Source of the DNA: Chondrus crispus
Taxonomy: Eukaryota; Rhodophyta; Florideophyceae; Gigartinales; Gigartinaceae
DNA length: 64,000 bases
Direction of reading: 5' to 3'
Assembly (NCBI RefSeq): GCF_000350225.1
Contig: NW_005179086.1
Coordinates: 62,001 to 126,000, forward strand
Positions within the stretch are counted from its first letter, which is position 1, and every line of letters begins with the position of its first letter. The position numbers were made by a program, and so were the translations under genes. Below are positions 1 to 10,762 of this stretch, piece after piece. The notes below the pieces were generated by a model. It did not search any database and had not been told where the DNA came from. It worked only from the letters and a program-made list of their open reading frames with translations.

Positions 1-1268
1 GGCCCGCAAGCCGGATCAGTGACGCAAACCCCAGGCACCGCTGCTGTGATCCCCCCGACTACAGTCGAAGTAGCTACTCTCCCTCCCGCTGAGGGGTTGC
101 CCCCGTTGAATAAGAGCCTGCTCTTTTCCAACGTGACAATGCCGGCGCTGCAAGCCGCGAGGATACCGGTCCCCTCCATGGAGACCGCTCCCCAATTCTC
201 CGCCAATCCGCAGGCGTTGCGAACCGCGGCTAGAGCCTCCCGCGAGGGAGCCTGCGCCGGACCTATCCACCTTGAAGGTGATTTACCTTCCCAGAATTTA
301 CGGGGAGGGAACCCAGATCAAGGGGGAAGCACAGACGACGAGGGGAGTGGACGACGAAAAAAATGCAAACCCAGTCGGAAAGAGCGGAAGGCGAACCGTC
401 GCAAAGGACGAAAGGATGGTTACCCTCCGGACGGGTACCCGAGCCCGTCCTCGTCATCCTCCTCTGACTCGGAGACCGATTCCGAGTCAGAGTCACTTAC
501 GCCCCCAACGCCGACGTTCGGCCCCAAACAGAAAAAGGTTTCGGTCTGGAAGCCGACGAACCACCGGTTCAGAGGTGTGTGCAACTACCGAGCCTACCGC
601 CACGTGGCTACCGACCCAACCCTGGACGACCGGGTATACGCTACCACCCGTAAGAGGGTGCAGTACCTCCTCGTGGTCATGGGGGAGTACAAATTCAGCG
701 GGGTAGATCCCATCAGGGTCATCAGTTTCCTGGCTCGCTGCAAGGAAAATTTTGACAACGTCAATATGACCGAGGCGATGGCCCTGATGGCCCTACCCCA
801 TCTGCTGGCCCCGCCCGCTAAGCAAGCGTATGAGTCCCAGCGGGGACTGCACCGCAAATCTCAGGGGATCGCGAGCTGGGCCGCCGCCGTCAATTGGCTG
901 TTACGCACGTATGCAACGAACCTCGAGATCGAGCGGGCTCTCACGGCATTGAGGGAGCTACACCAGAAGCCGGGCGAATTGGAAACCGAGTACGCTACTC
1001 GAATTTCCACCGCCCTGGGAAGGTGCGGGGACGTGCACTCGGCATACGAGAGGACGACCCTCTTCATCGAGGGGCTCACCCCCGCGATCAAGCCGCTGGT
1101 GTTACAAGCTCGCGAGGATCGACCGCGATCCTCGTTCGAGGATACCATCGCCCACGCGCGTTCGCATGGCGACGCCTTCCGGGCCCAGCACGGTTCTGGG
1201 CGCCTCGTGGAGTTCGGGAAGCCCCGCCCGGTTAAACAGGTTCTCGCTGCCCTGGATGGCGCCCCGTC

Positions 1269-1945
1269 TGTAGCATAAACACCCCCAGCGATAGGGGTGT
1301 ATGCGCAGTTCAACCGAGACCCTTGTCGATCGGGAAGACGGGGGTGAAGCGGGACACCAGCAAACGGCACCGGGCAGCGGGCCCTGGTAGCGTGGTAGAG
1401 CAGGAACGGGGAGGACGCCGGTACGCGCGAGTAGTTCGACGCCTCGACGCCCCGGCGCGGTACTGGGTAACGATCCAGTGCTGACGGACGGAGGCGGAGT
1501 CGGCTCGTGGGCGTACCGCGCGCGTCCTCAACCCGCGCTCGGTGCCGCTCTAAGGTAGTTAGCGAGCGCTACCTTAGAATAAGCGGGAAGTCGGACCGTG
1601 ACGATCGGTGGGTGACAAGTCCGTGCTTGTCCACCTCCACCGCCGCCGGTCCGCTCCATATTTAATATACAAAACAATCTACAACTCTACAGTACCGAAG
1701 TACTGTAGTGGACTACTGTAGTACAGTTCGGACCGTACTATAATACTGTCAGGGGCTGACAGTACACGTGTGTGGGCGCGCTTCCGTCCCGCGCGATACA
1801 CATGTACACGTGTGCACGCGTGTGCCCTGTACCCGAGGGGTACACGTGGCCACGCGCAGTGGTACTGTAGAGCATCGGGCTCTACAGCACTAGATCCGTT
1901 GTTGATCTAATCTAACTAAAAAGCCCAAGGGGGGGTTATACTACA
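1269..1945 (+). mobile_element. Solo LTR, family B (copy 1), inside element 1 gag
   Basis: A 677-bp LTR begins TGTAGCATAA and ends TTATACTACA, a near-perfect inverted pair. It is flanked by the 5-bp duplication CCGTC (1264-1268 and 1946-1950). No internal region is present, so this is a solo LTR left by LTR-LTR recombination after insertion. It is homologous along its length to the copy at 15050-15698. It contains an AT-rich TATA-like stretch near 1660-1675 and two ACACGTGT palindromes (1764-1771, 1806-1813). Confidence 0.92.
1865..1887. other. Conserved stem-loop of LTR family B
   Basis: CTGTAGAGC, a 5-nt loop, then GCTCTACAG make a perfect 9-bp stem. The family-B copy at 15618-15640 keeps the stem exactly, and its loop differs at one base. 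The position late in the LTR would fit an RNA 3'-end or packaging element; the function is inference. Confidence 0.6.
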
Positions 1946-2520
1946 CCGTCGACGTCGACCGGCCCCCCTCCCAGTTTTCAAACGGCCCGGGGAGCCGAGA
2001 ACTACTTCGCTACCGAAGGTGACCTCGCCGGGGGGACTCCTTCCCTCCCGACGGAAGAATCCTCCTTCAACGACGGAGACTCGCTGTCTTACGGCGACCG
2101 GCGCAAGCCGTATCAACCCGCTCGAGAGCCCGCCGAGGCCTTTCGCGGACTTCCACCGGGGAAAACGTCCCGTAATTACCAGAAGGATCTGCGAGGGCCT
2201 CCGTCCCCGCAGATCATCTGCTTCACCTGTTATCGGGTTGGGGACCACATTTCCCCCGACTGCGATATGAAGGTGAAGGATGTATCCCTCGTACTCCACC
2301 AGTACGAGAAGTTGACCGCGGCCCAAAAGAGCCGAGTGCCTCCGGAGGCGTACCTCCGAGCCGTCGCCCTTCTCAGTTACGAGGCGAACCGGGTAATGAA
2401 CCCTGAACCCGTCGCTGGCCCGCCGCCGCGTGCGGGTACCGGGACGAGGGCCTTTCCGCCCCCCGGGGAAGCTTCTCCTCCTCCAAAAAACTAGGAGAAC
2501 CTCAGCCCGCAGCAGCTGAG

Positions 2521-5500
2521 GTGGACACGGGCACGTCCCCGGATCTCTCGCCCAAGGCGGCGGAATCGTCCTCACCTCCCGAGACGGAGAGGCGGTACCG
2601 GATACTCGGCCGCAAACACATTGGGCTATCCCAGGGAGACCCCGACCCCGAACGGCTCAGTACCTTACGCCGACCTTGGCGGAAAAACCCCCCGCTTGCG
2701 AGGGGTGTTAGCCATCCCGAGACAGTGCTCGCGCTGTCTCGGCGTAATTACAAGGTCTACGCAGACCTTGGATTATCACCGTCGATATTGGTGCGCCAGC
2801 TCACAATATTGGATACAGGAGCTGGCTCCAATTTCGTACGTGTCGACACGCTCCCCTCCGGGTGGGAGGCGCTGATTACTCCGGGTGAAATCCCGACGAT
2901 TGCGGACGCCAATGGGAGACCATTGCGTACGAGCGGACAAATCCCCCTTGTGGTGCGGTTAGGTGACCGCACCATGAGATGTAACTTCATCGTATGTGAA
3001 CGTTTAGCCGCCTCCATGATACTGGGGTGCGAATTTAACGACAAGTTCGTCGAAGCCATCTACCCACGGCGCAAGGTGGTGGAACTGGACGATGGCACCA
3101 AGATACCCATCATCCGGAAACCGGCGTCTCGGGCCGCGAACGCCCCTCCCCTCCCGTCGGAGCAAGAGTATGCCCCCGAAGCCGGGCGGATTTCCCCAAA
3201 GCTCAAGGTGTCTCGCGCCATGGAAATCCCGGCGGGCACCCAGACCGGGGTATACGTCACAAGTAGACGGGCAGGACTCTCGGTCCTCGAGGCGAACCCG
3301 CATTTATATGCGAAGCATCGGGTCTCCCTCTCCAACGGGGTGGTGCACATCACCCCGTTGAGAGAGTTCAAGATCCTCGTGGCGAACTTGTCGTCCGCCA
3401 ACAAGAGGTTGTCCAAGAATCAAGTCGTTGGCTTCGTCACTCCCCATCCGCGGGCGATGGTGCGCACGGCGATGCCGTTGGACGCGGTCCTAGCCGCGGA
3501 ATTCTCCGAGGGGAGCCCCCCTCTACAGGGTGAGAGGCCCCCTCGCGGAGCCCGCTCCCCAGCAGAGCCATCCACTCCGCAGGAGGCGGTTCCCCTCGAC
3601 CACCCGCCGGCGCACGTGCGAGGGCAGGTTCGCACCATGCTCGCGCCATACGCCGGAATGTGGGATGGAAACTTGGGGGCAGTTCGAGCAACCGAACATC
3701 GCATCGAACTCACCCCCGGCGCCAAGCCGTTTCGTTGTCAGCCATATCGCGCTGGTCCCCGCGCCCGTGAGGCGGAACAAGCCTCGGTTGACGAGATGTT
3801 AGCCGGCGGGGTGATCTCCCGGTCCAAGTCCGAATGGGCGTCCCCCGTCGTGCCCATCCCCAAGTCAGATGGGAGCCTCCGTTTATGCGTCGATTATCGA
3901 CGGCTGAACGCGTTAACCCTGCGAGATACATACCCCATCCCTCGCATGGACGAGTGTCTTGACACACTCGGGGAAGCCAAGGTCTTTTCTACCCTTGATT
4001 GCAACTCCGGGTACGGGCAAATTCCAGTCGCCAAGGAGGATCGACCGAAAACCACGTTTACGTGTCACGACGGGACGTATCAATTCAACCGTATGCCCTT
4101 CGGGTTGATGAACGCCCCGGCGACCTTTCAACGTATGTTGGATATCCTCCTCTCCGGCTAGGGCTGGAAGAATTGTCTCATCTACTTGGATGACATCATA
4201 ATCTTTTCCAAGAATTACGAGGCACACCTCAAGGATGTGGACGTAATACTCCGTGCTCTGCAGCAGGAGGGATTATCACTTAAGCTTAATAAGTGCAAGT
4301 TTTTTCAGGACTCTGTCGAGTACCTGGGTCATATCATTCGACCGGGCGAACTCGAGGTCCACCCGAAGAATGTGAAAGCGCTCTCAGAAGCGACTCAAAA
4401 ACAGACCCAGACCGAGCTGCGCTCGTTCTTGGGAATGTGTAGTGTCTACCGACGTTTCGTCGATCACTTCGCCAAGATAGCGGCGCCCCTTACGGCTATG
4501 CTCCGAAAAAGAGAGCCGGATGTCCTTCCCGATCTGGATGAAGAGCAGACCACGGCCTTCAATACACTGAAGGAGTGCTTAATTTCGCCACCAGTCCTAA
4601 AACTCCCAAGACTGGGGCGCCCCTACTCGCTGCACACGGATGCGTCAGACGCTCAGTTGGGCGGCACACTACTGCAGACCCACGAGGATGGACACCGATA
4701 CCCTGTCGGGTATTGGTCACGCACGCTCTCGTCAGCGGAACGCAACTACTCGACAACCGAGAAGGAATGCCTCGCCATCGTATGGGCGGTACAGACGCTC
4801 CGCCCATACCTGGAAAGGGAGCGGTTCACGGTCAACACCGACCACCACTCCCTGTGGTGGCTGATGAACCTCGCCCATGCGAGTGGCCGACTTGCCCGGT
4901 GGCGCCGCTTGCGCCTTGCCGAATATGACTTCGACGTAACTTACGTGAAGGGAATCAAGAACTGCCTCGCCGATGCGCTGAGTCGTATCCTATCCACGGG
5001 GGGTACGACTGTCCCGATCGACGAAAAAATTCCTTGCTACTCCGTCATGAATTTCGACGATGAGCCTCAGCATCAAGAGGAGACCTACGACCCCACCGAC
5101 GTCGAAATTTCCGCGGGCTGCTACGCGCTGGACCCCCCGGCCTCGATGGCCGCGATAACTCACGAAGACTTCTCTCGTGAACAGCACTCCGATCCATTTT
5201 GTAAGGAGGTGACTTCCCGTCTTGAGAAGGGGGAGGGGTTCGCTGAATTGCGCCGGTACCGATTCTTCGTGAATCAGGAAGGGCTGGTCTGCCGGAAAGC
5301 CCACCTCGACGGTGTGGAACAGATCGTAGTACCCACAACCCTCCGGGAAAGGTTGTTGTACTTGTCGCATTATCCCGCCACCTCCGGCCATCCGGGAGGC
5401 AGGCGATTGTTCTATACGCTAAGACAGCGGTTTTATTGGCCAAGCATGTCGGTGGAATCCTACTCGACAGTAAGGATGTGCCCCGACCGCGCGAAGGCAC

Positions 5501-7158
5501 GCATCAAACTGCGGAAGCACAACTCTGAGTTGAAGACATTTCCTCCGTCAGGGCCCCTGGAGTACATCGCCATCGATATTCTCGGCGAGCTTCCCCGTAC
5601 ACCAAGAGGAGACCGTTACCTCTTGGTGATGACGGACAGATACTCCAAGCTGACCAGGACGGTCCCGCTCAAGAAGATTACCGCTGAAACGGTTGCTCAA
5701 GCATTCCTTTCCTACTGGGTGTTCGTATACGGCGCCCCAGTGAAACTTCTCTCTGATAACGGAGGACAATTCACCTCGAGGTTTTTCCTAGCCGTGTGCA
5801 AGATACTCTCAATTGAGAGCGTTTTTACCACGGCGTATCACCCCCAAACGAACGGGCAGGTGGAAAGATTCAACCAGACGTTGGTATCCACCCTCCGGCA
5901 TTACCTCGCCGATAATCAACGTGACTGGGATCAGTACACGGACGCGCTGACGTACAGCTATAATTGCACGGCGAACAGGATGATCGGTATGCGGCCGTTC
6001 GACCTGGTATTATCCCGGACCCCGAGTCCGTTATCCCTGCAACAAACGCCGCTGTTGGACCCATCCGCCTCAAGGGCGCAGTTCAAGATCCGCTACCTAG
6101 CGTGGGCCCGCGGTCTGATGTCGACCGCCAGCCGCAACTTGCTGGCCGGACAGGAGCGGTATAAGAACGATTTCGATAATCGGATACGCCACCCCACCCC
6201 AGACTATCGGGTGGGGGATCAAGTACTCGTGAACCGCGAGGCCGCGCTACTGTCCGAGGAGAAAACGGACAAGGACCGGGTTAATAATAAGCTCGCACCG
6301 CGGACCGAGGGACCCTTCCCAGTCGTACAGGTGGACGACCACACCGTCATCATCTTACGTGGGACGGGACTGAAGGACCGGATCTCTCGCTACCGGGTCG
6401 TCAGGTCTCCTCCGCTGCGTAGCAACGTGGAGGATCCACCGCCGGGACAGGTGGCGTCAGACGGGGAAGATGAAAACCTCCCCGACGCGACCCCTTCAGA
6501 AGGGATCCCCGCTACACCGGCGCTCGCCATGCCGCGCACGCCGGGGCTGATGGACGCCGTCATCGGCGGGGGAACCGAGGACGCCCTCGCACGTCTCGCT
6601 GGGTTCCGCTCTCAAATCGGGGCGAACCGCACCGAAACAGCCGACCACCCCCCGCTGTCGGACGCAAGGCCCCTAGCGAAGGATACGCGTCCCGCTACGC
6701 TCTCGCGAACGGCGAAGGAGCCCCACGAACCAACAGTGGACCCTACGGATCTACCCGCGCCCCGCCGCGTCATGCCCTCCCCCCTGGAGATCGACTCCGC
6801 CCACCGCGCTTTCATCTCGTCTGGTGCGGCGCGCCTGGCCGCGAAGTGCACGTTCCGACGCAAAGCCTTTCGCGTACCACCACCCGGACCATCGGCGCAG
6901 ACCTTACCTCCTGCTTCCTCTGCGGGAGTCCCCACCGACGCCTACGTCGTGCAAGCGCTAACCGGGCACGGGCCGGGAGATGACGGGCTCCCCCTGTTTC
7001 GCGTACGTTGGTATGGGTACAGCGACGCCGAGTCGACCTGGGAGCCCGCCCGTCATATCGACTACAACACGGTCGCGCGATACTGCCGAAAAAAGCGGAT
7101 AACCATCCCCGACCACGCGCTATGGGGGCATCCCGACAGCGTGGGACTCAAGAATTAG
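2521..7158 (+). pseudogene. pol region of element 1: PR-RT-RNase H-IN-chromodomain
   Basis: The aspartic protease motif LDTGAGSN lies near 2809. The reverse transcriptase palm follows, with the YLDD box near 4180. RNase H (HTDAS...ERNYSTTEKECLA...TDHHSL) is at about 4630-4990. The integrase has a zinc-binding N-terminus and a catalytic core (IDILGEL, LLSDNGGQFTS, HPQTNGQVERFNQ) at about 5560-5900. A C-terminal chromodomain (FRVRWYGYSDAESTWEP) lies near 6990-7060. Chromodomains of this class are known to steer integration towards modified histones. The polyprotein is not intact; about one break lies within pol. Confidence 0.9.
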
Positions 7159-7535
7159 ACGGGCTGTATCCCAGCCCTGTTGCCCCCTCAATGAGGTACG
7201 CAGTGTACCTACAGCAAAGCCCGCTGGAAACACCCGCCACGATCCCTCGAACCGCCTCCGGACTCCTTGGCCCGACAATCTCACCCATTTGATCGTGTTT
7301 CAATTTTTGTGTTTGATGTTTTGGCAGATGTTTAGTTTCCGTTTATTTTTCAGTTTCAATTTTTGGTTTGATTTTTTTGGCGGGAGTTCATTTTATGTTA
7401 ATTTTTCAGGCGGGTGGCGCTGCCCCGGCCATACCAAAGGCGGGCGGTACAGTATGAAGGGCGCCCGCGCGTTTTCTTGGCGGCGCCACCGACCCCCAAC
7501 GTAACCCGGGGAGGCAGACTCCCAAGACGCTATGG
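7159..7535 (+). other. Start of 3' region of element 1, with a T/G-rich tract
   Basis: No gene is seen. The stretch 7285-7420 is strikingly T-rich on the + strand with TTTGG repeats. Element 2 has comparable T-rich tracts after its pol (about 24300-24370 and 24530-24590). The shared placement right after pol suggests a conserved 3' feature of these elements, but its role is unknown. Confidence 0.5.
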
Positions 7536-8470
7536 CTCGGTCGACGAGGGAATTTTCGCCCTCGTGGCGGTTTCACGAGGAATAATTTTCCTAGTCGCTC
7601 GGCGAGGTAGCCCCTTACCCTCATGGCGTGCTCGTCCCTCCCGTGGAGGAGAAGTCTATGTACTCGGTTCACGAGGTTCCTTTTCGCCGGCTGGCGTGTC
7701 AACCCCCCCTTTCCCAGGAGTGGGAAAATTCATGTCGCTCGTTTATCGAGGCCATTCTCCGCCTCGTGGCGTGTCAATCCCCCTTTACAGAGGCGAGATA
7801 ATTTCTATCGCTCGTTTATCGAGATCACTTTCGCCTTCAGGCGTGGATAGCCCCTCTAATACGTGGGCCCAGAAACTTCCAGCTCGCATGACGAGGACTC
7901 CCCGCTCTTTACAACGCGGTCAGTGCCTTCCTTCCGTACTACGGGTATAGGTTCTCCTCGTTTAACGAGGTCGTCCCCGCTTCATAGCGTGTTCAGTACC
8001 CTCGCTTGGGCAGGGGAAACTTGTCTCTCGTCCGATGAGGACCTTCGCACAGACCCCAAGACGAGGTCACTTCTCCCCAGTGGAGGGGAAGGCCTCTACT
8101 CGATGGGCGAGGTCTCCTTCGCTGTAAAGCGTGATAGCTCCCCTCACTTCAGGACGGGGGCCCTTTAAAAGTTTGAAGAGGCGCCTTCGGCTCTTGGCAG
8201 GGGCCGACCTCCCACCACTTGCGGATATTGCCAGTGTCCGCTCGAGGCGAGGTCACGCTAGGCCTTCGGTCCTTCGCAGTCCGACCCCCTCCGCCTCAGA
8301 AGTGGGATGTTGTCGCTTCATGGATTGACGAGCACGGTGTGCCAGGCGACGCCCCCGTCCCCTTTTTTGTTTCTTCTGCAAGAGGGTGGTGTAGAACTCT
8401 GTCCACCGTCCGACGAGGCGGGTCGCAACGCGACGGCGTGTTCGGGTAGCCTATTCTACGCAGGTCAAAA
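7536..8470 (+). repeat. Tandem array of ~72-bp, three-hairpin units in element 1
   Basis: A CTCG-(loop about 5 nt)-CGAG hairpin recurs near 7536, 7597, 7662, 7738, 7811, 7883, 7957, 8027, 8099 and, more degraded, near 8241 and 8407. Spacing is about 61-76 bp. Most units also carry a CGCC-(4-6 nt)-GGCG or CGC/GCG hairpin and then a C-rich/G-rich pair. Loops and linkers differ while stems are kept, which points to selection on RNA or DNA structure. Unit spacing is not always a multiple of three, so a coding repeat is less likely. Confidence 0.65.
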
Positions 8471-8823
8471 GGAGGAACCAAGGGTTCAGTTTATTCTTCA
8501 TCTACCGAGTGAGGTAGATCAGTGGGCGACCCTACTGGGCGGCTGCCACCTCGTCCTCAAAGGACCCCGTCCTCCTCCAAATCGGAGACATCGTCTTCCG
8601 GCACCGCGCCCTCCGCGCCGGCCGCCTTCTCTCCCGACACCTCCGTCGGCCCTTCCGCAGCTGGTACAGTGACCGCCCCTTCGCGCCCCGCGGGTCGAGC
8701 AGAACCCCCCCCCGATCACGCGGGAAACCACGCTCGCCCCCAGACGACCGGCACCAGGGACGGGAAGGAGGGAGCGTGGTAGCACATCGCGCTCTGAACG
8801 CGAAGGAGGGAGCGTAGGAGAAA

Positions 8824-9063
8824 ATCGCACTCGGAACGCGAAGAAGGGAGCATGGGTGAACTTTGCGCTCGGGACGCGAAAAAGGGGCGTGAAGACGTGG
8901 ACATCGCGACGGGCAGGTGCCCGCCCCCTCATAATTAGCTTGGGAGAACATCGCGCTCGGAACGCGAAGAAGGGAGCATGGGTGAACTTTGCGCTCGGGA
9001 CGCGAAAACGAGGCGTGAAGACGTGGACATCGTGACGGGCAGGTGCCCGCCCCCTTCATAATT
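8824..9063 (+). repeat. Direct tandem duplication in element 1 3' region
   Basis: Two nearly identical copies (8824-8936 and 8950-9063) are separated by 13 bases. Each contains two shorter related blocks built on CGCTCGG(G)ACGCGAA and ends with a CGGGCA-GG-TGCCCG hairpin. A further degenerate block precedes the first copy at about 8787-8823. Confidence 0.85.
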
Positions 9064-9144
9064 CCGGACAAGGCGATGTCCCGTGCAAGACCACCGGCGG
9101 TCCACCAGTCGCCGAAACCAGGGTTCGCGAGGACGCTCTATTCT

Positions 9145-9154
9145 AAGAGGGGGG
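9145..9154 (+). promoter_or_regulatory. Polypurine tract of element 1
   Basis: AAGAGGGGGG lies 3 bases before the start of the 3' LTR, the expected site for plus-strand priming in LTR retroelements. Confidence 0.6.
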
Positions 9155-9157
9155 CTA

Positions 9158-9787
9158 GGTAGTGCACTGACCCACCTTTCCATTTTCCAAGGGGACACCT
9201 GTCCCCGGCCAGCACGACTCCTTCTCCGGGACACACGTGTACCTCACGCCACGTGTAACCGGGCATCAAAGCCCAGGTGTCCAAGTGTCATTCCCCACGT
9301 GTAGTGGTTGTCATACCTCCCCAAGAGGAGTTTCTCCGGCCGTCGCCGCCGTCGTTTTAATTTAGTATTTTTTAGTTTAATTAATTATAGCTCCGACGTC
9401 GGCTAGTATATAGCCGACGTCCGACCCTAAGTAAATCCTCACGAAGCTTTGGGTCTACAACTCGGGTTTCTGGAACGGAGTCGTAGCCTCGCGTCGGTCC
9501 CCGTTCTACGACGGTACCATGCGAGCCATCTGCGTGCCGATTCCCACCTATCTCTACCGCGCGCGTCGTCCCGCTACACCCGGCTCTCCGCGCGACAGCT
9601 GTCCGTACCGCTCTGCCCCTCCTGGGCTCTGCTTTCCCACTTTTTCCCTTACTTTCCCTACTGCGATAGACGCCCGGACCCCGTGCCGGTTACCCCACGG
9701 GTGGTCTTCCGAATCATCCCCCGCGCCCCCGAACGCGCGGTGCTCTGACTGAGGGGGATTCCCAATCCTCCCCCTCCGTGCACGACA
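9158..9787 (+). mobile_element. 3' LTR of element 1 (family A, copy 1)
   Basis: The start follows the polypurine tract and matches the start of the solo LTR at 25454 (TAGTGCACTGAC against TAGAGCACTGAC). The end is ...GTGCACGACA. The last ~500 bp align closely with 25657-26156, while the first ~130-200 bp are more diverged. It holds an ACACGTGT palindrome (9233-9240) and a TATA sequence inside a hairpin (9395-9421). Confidence 0.8.
9395..9421 (+). promoter_or_regulatory. TATA sequence inside an 11-bp inverted repeat (LTR A)
   Basis: GACGTCGGCTA, the spacer GTATA, then TAGCCGACGTC form a perfect 11-bp inverted repeat with a TATATA core. The same structure is unchanged in the solo copy at 25764-25790. 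It is probably the LTR core promoter. Confidence 0.6.
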
Positions 9788-10167
9788 ATGAGCGACCGAA
9801 GATTGGGGCTGTGCATCTTGACCACAGCAAGTTTTTTGCGAGGTTGATGAGCGCGGTGTTATGCTCTTCCTGGATAGCATACATGCATATGTCCGCAACC
9901 CTGCATCTTCAGGGGCATTTGACGCAACTCCCTTAGCACTGAATTTTATTGTTCCTGCATTTAGCGCCTTTTCAGTGACTCCGGCACCCCCCGACGCGCC
10001 ACAGCATTCTTCCTCCACCTGTGAAAGGTACATGTGCCTCTTTTTCTATACACTGGGAATATGTCGCTCGTCAAGCGCTCAAGGCATAGGACAAATTTCA
10101 GGAAAGGTTCCCGTGCAGCTCCCATATGATGCCGCATATTGGAGAGTGTGGTATAAACCCGTGCCAC
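9788..10167. other. Unassigned flank between two elements
   Basis: About 380 bp of lower-GC sequence lie between LTR A and LTR D. An open stretch on + reaches about 100 codons but shows no recognisable family. Nothing else is seen. Confidence 0.4.
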
Positions 10168-10754
10168 TGTAGTACCCTTTTCTCGCTACTCGTGTACACG
10201 TGTATCTAGATAACTCAAGTACCCCGACGTACAGTACCAAGCCCATTTACACCAGCCTTGCTCGCTTTCGACACGCGCACACGTGGACCTACTACCGCGT
10301 TTGTACACGTGTGTACGATGACGCGACCTCGTGAGCTCTAGCCGTTACATCTCGACCGCGATCTAGTACAGTATATAGTGTCGTTGGCGCTTGCGCCGGG
10401 TGGGTTTGGCGACAAGCAACCAAGGACCAAGGACGAGACTCTCGTTCTTAGTTTTGCGCGGTACTAACTAACTTCTTCTCGTTCACGCTCTCTCGTGCTC
10501 CTCGCTCGCGCCCTAGGACTCTCGTGGCCACGTCGCGTGTTGCCTCCCCGCTCGCAAGCACGGTTCGTTGGCCGTGTGTTAGCCCCGCTGGGTCGAGAAC
10601 ACCGCGTCGTGCGCTTCTAGTTTCCGTGGTTCGCGAGCACACCCGGGTTTTACAGTCGCCCGAAAGCCTCTACCACTTCCCCCTAGCTATCTAGTACACG
10701 CTCCCACGAACGACCCTTGTCTTACCACGTGACCTCGTTTCGCGTTCTACTACA
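10168..10754 (+). mobile_element. Probable 5' LTR of a fourth LTR element (family D)
   Basis: The sequence begins TGTAGTACCC and ends TTCTACTACA. It contains two ACACGTGT palindromes (10196-10203, 10305-10312) and a TATA-like stretch near 10375. Flanks GCCAC and GAGAG do not match, so it is not a solo LTR. The following TGGGTGACAG, five bases after the end, is a candidate primer-binding site, and gag-like coding sequence follows. Confidence 0.6.
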
Positions 10755-10762
10755 GAGAGTGG

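Larger units (their letters stand above)
1..2494 (+). pseudogene. gag region of element 1 (interrupted)
   Basis: The gag-like polyprotein has a low-complexity acidic and serine-rich N-terminal part, then a helical capsid-like domain at about 540-1240. After the inserted solo LTR the gag sequence resumes, with a CCHC-type zinc knuckle at about 2219-2263 (CFTC...DH...DC). The same layout is seen in element 2 (zinc knuckle CYHC...GH...TC), which supports the assignment. The true start is not determined, because the first in-frame start near base 19 is GTG and the frame may begin outside the window. Confidence 0.75.
1..9787 (+). mobile_element. Element 1: Ty3/gypsy chromovirus, 5' end outside window
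   Basis: The order gag, protease, reverse transcriptase, RNase H, integrase, chromodomain is that of Ty3/gypsy chromoviruses, followed by a 2-kb 3' region, a purine tract and a 3' LTR. The 5' LTR lies left of the window, so age cannot be read from LTR divergence. It is GC-rich compared with the host genes. The copy is broken: one solo LTR of another family sits in gag, and about two further breaks exist. The right flank after 9787 begins ATGAG, which should be the target duplication shared with the unseen left end. Confidence 0.9.

Noticed and set aside
7414-7950. Long + frame across the hairpin array, with an apparent ~24-residue repeat
   Set aside because: Unit spacing is not consistently a multiple of three and stems are better kept than the reading frame, so a structural repeat is preferred over a coding one.
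8021-8060. GATGAGGAC next to a stem in the hairpin array, reminiscent of a hammerhead ribozyme core
   Set aside because: The CUGAUGA and GAAA core segments are not both present in the right order, and other units lack them.
7536-8470. CRISPR-like array
   Set aside because: Units are degenerate, lack identical repeats with unique spacers, lie inside a eukaryotic retroelement, and have no cas genes nearby.
9554-10033. Minus-strand frame crossing the end of LTR A1
   Set aside because: It spans the LTR boundary into unrelated flank, and the same LTR region at 25.9-26.2 kb reads differently. It is chance openness in GC-rich DNA.
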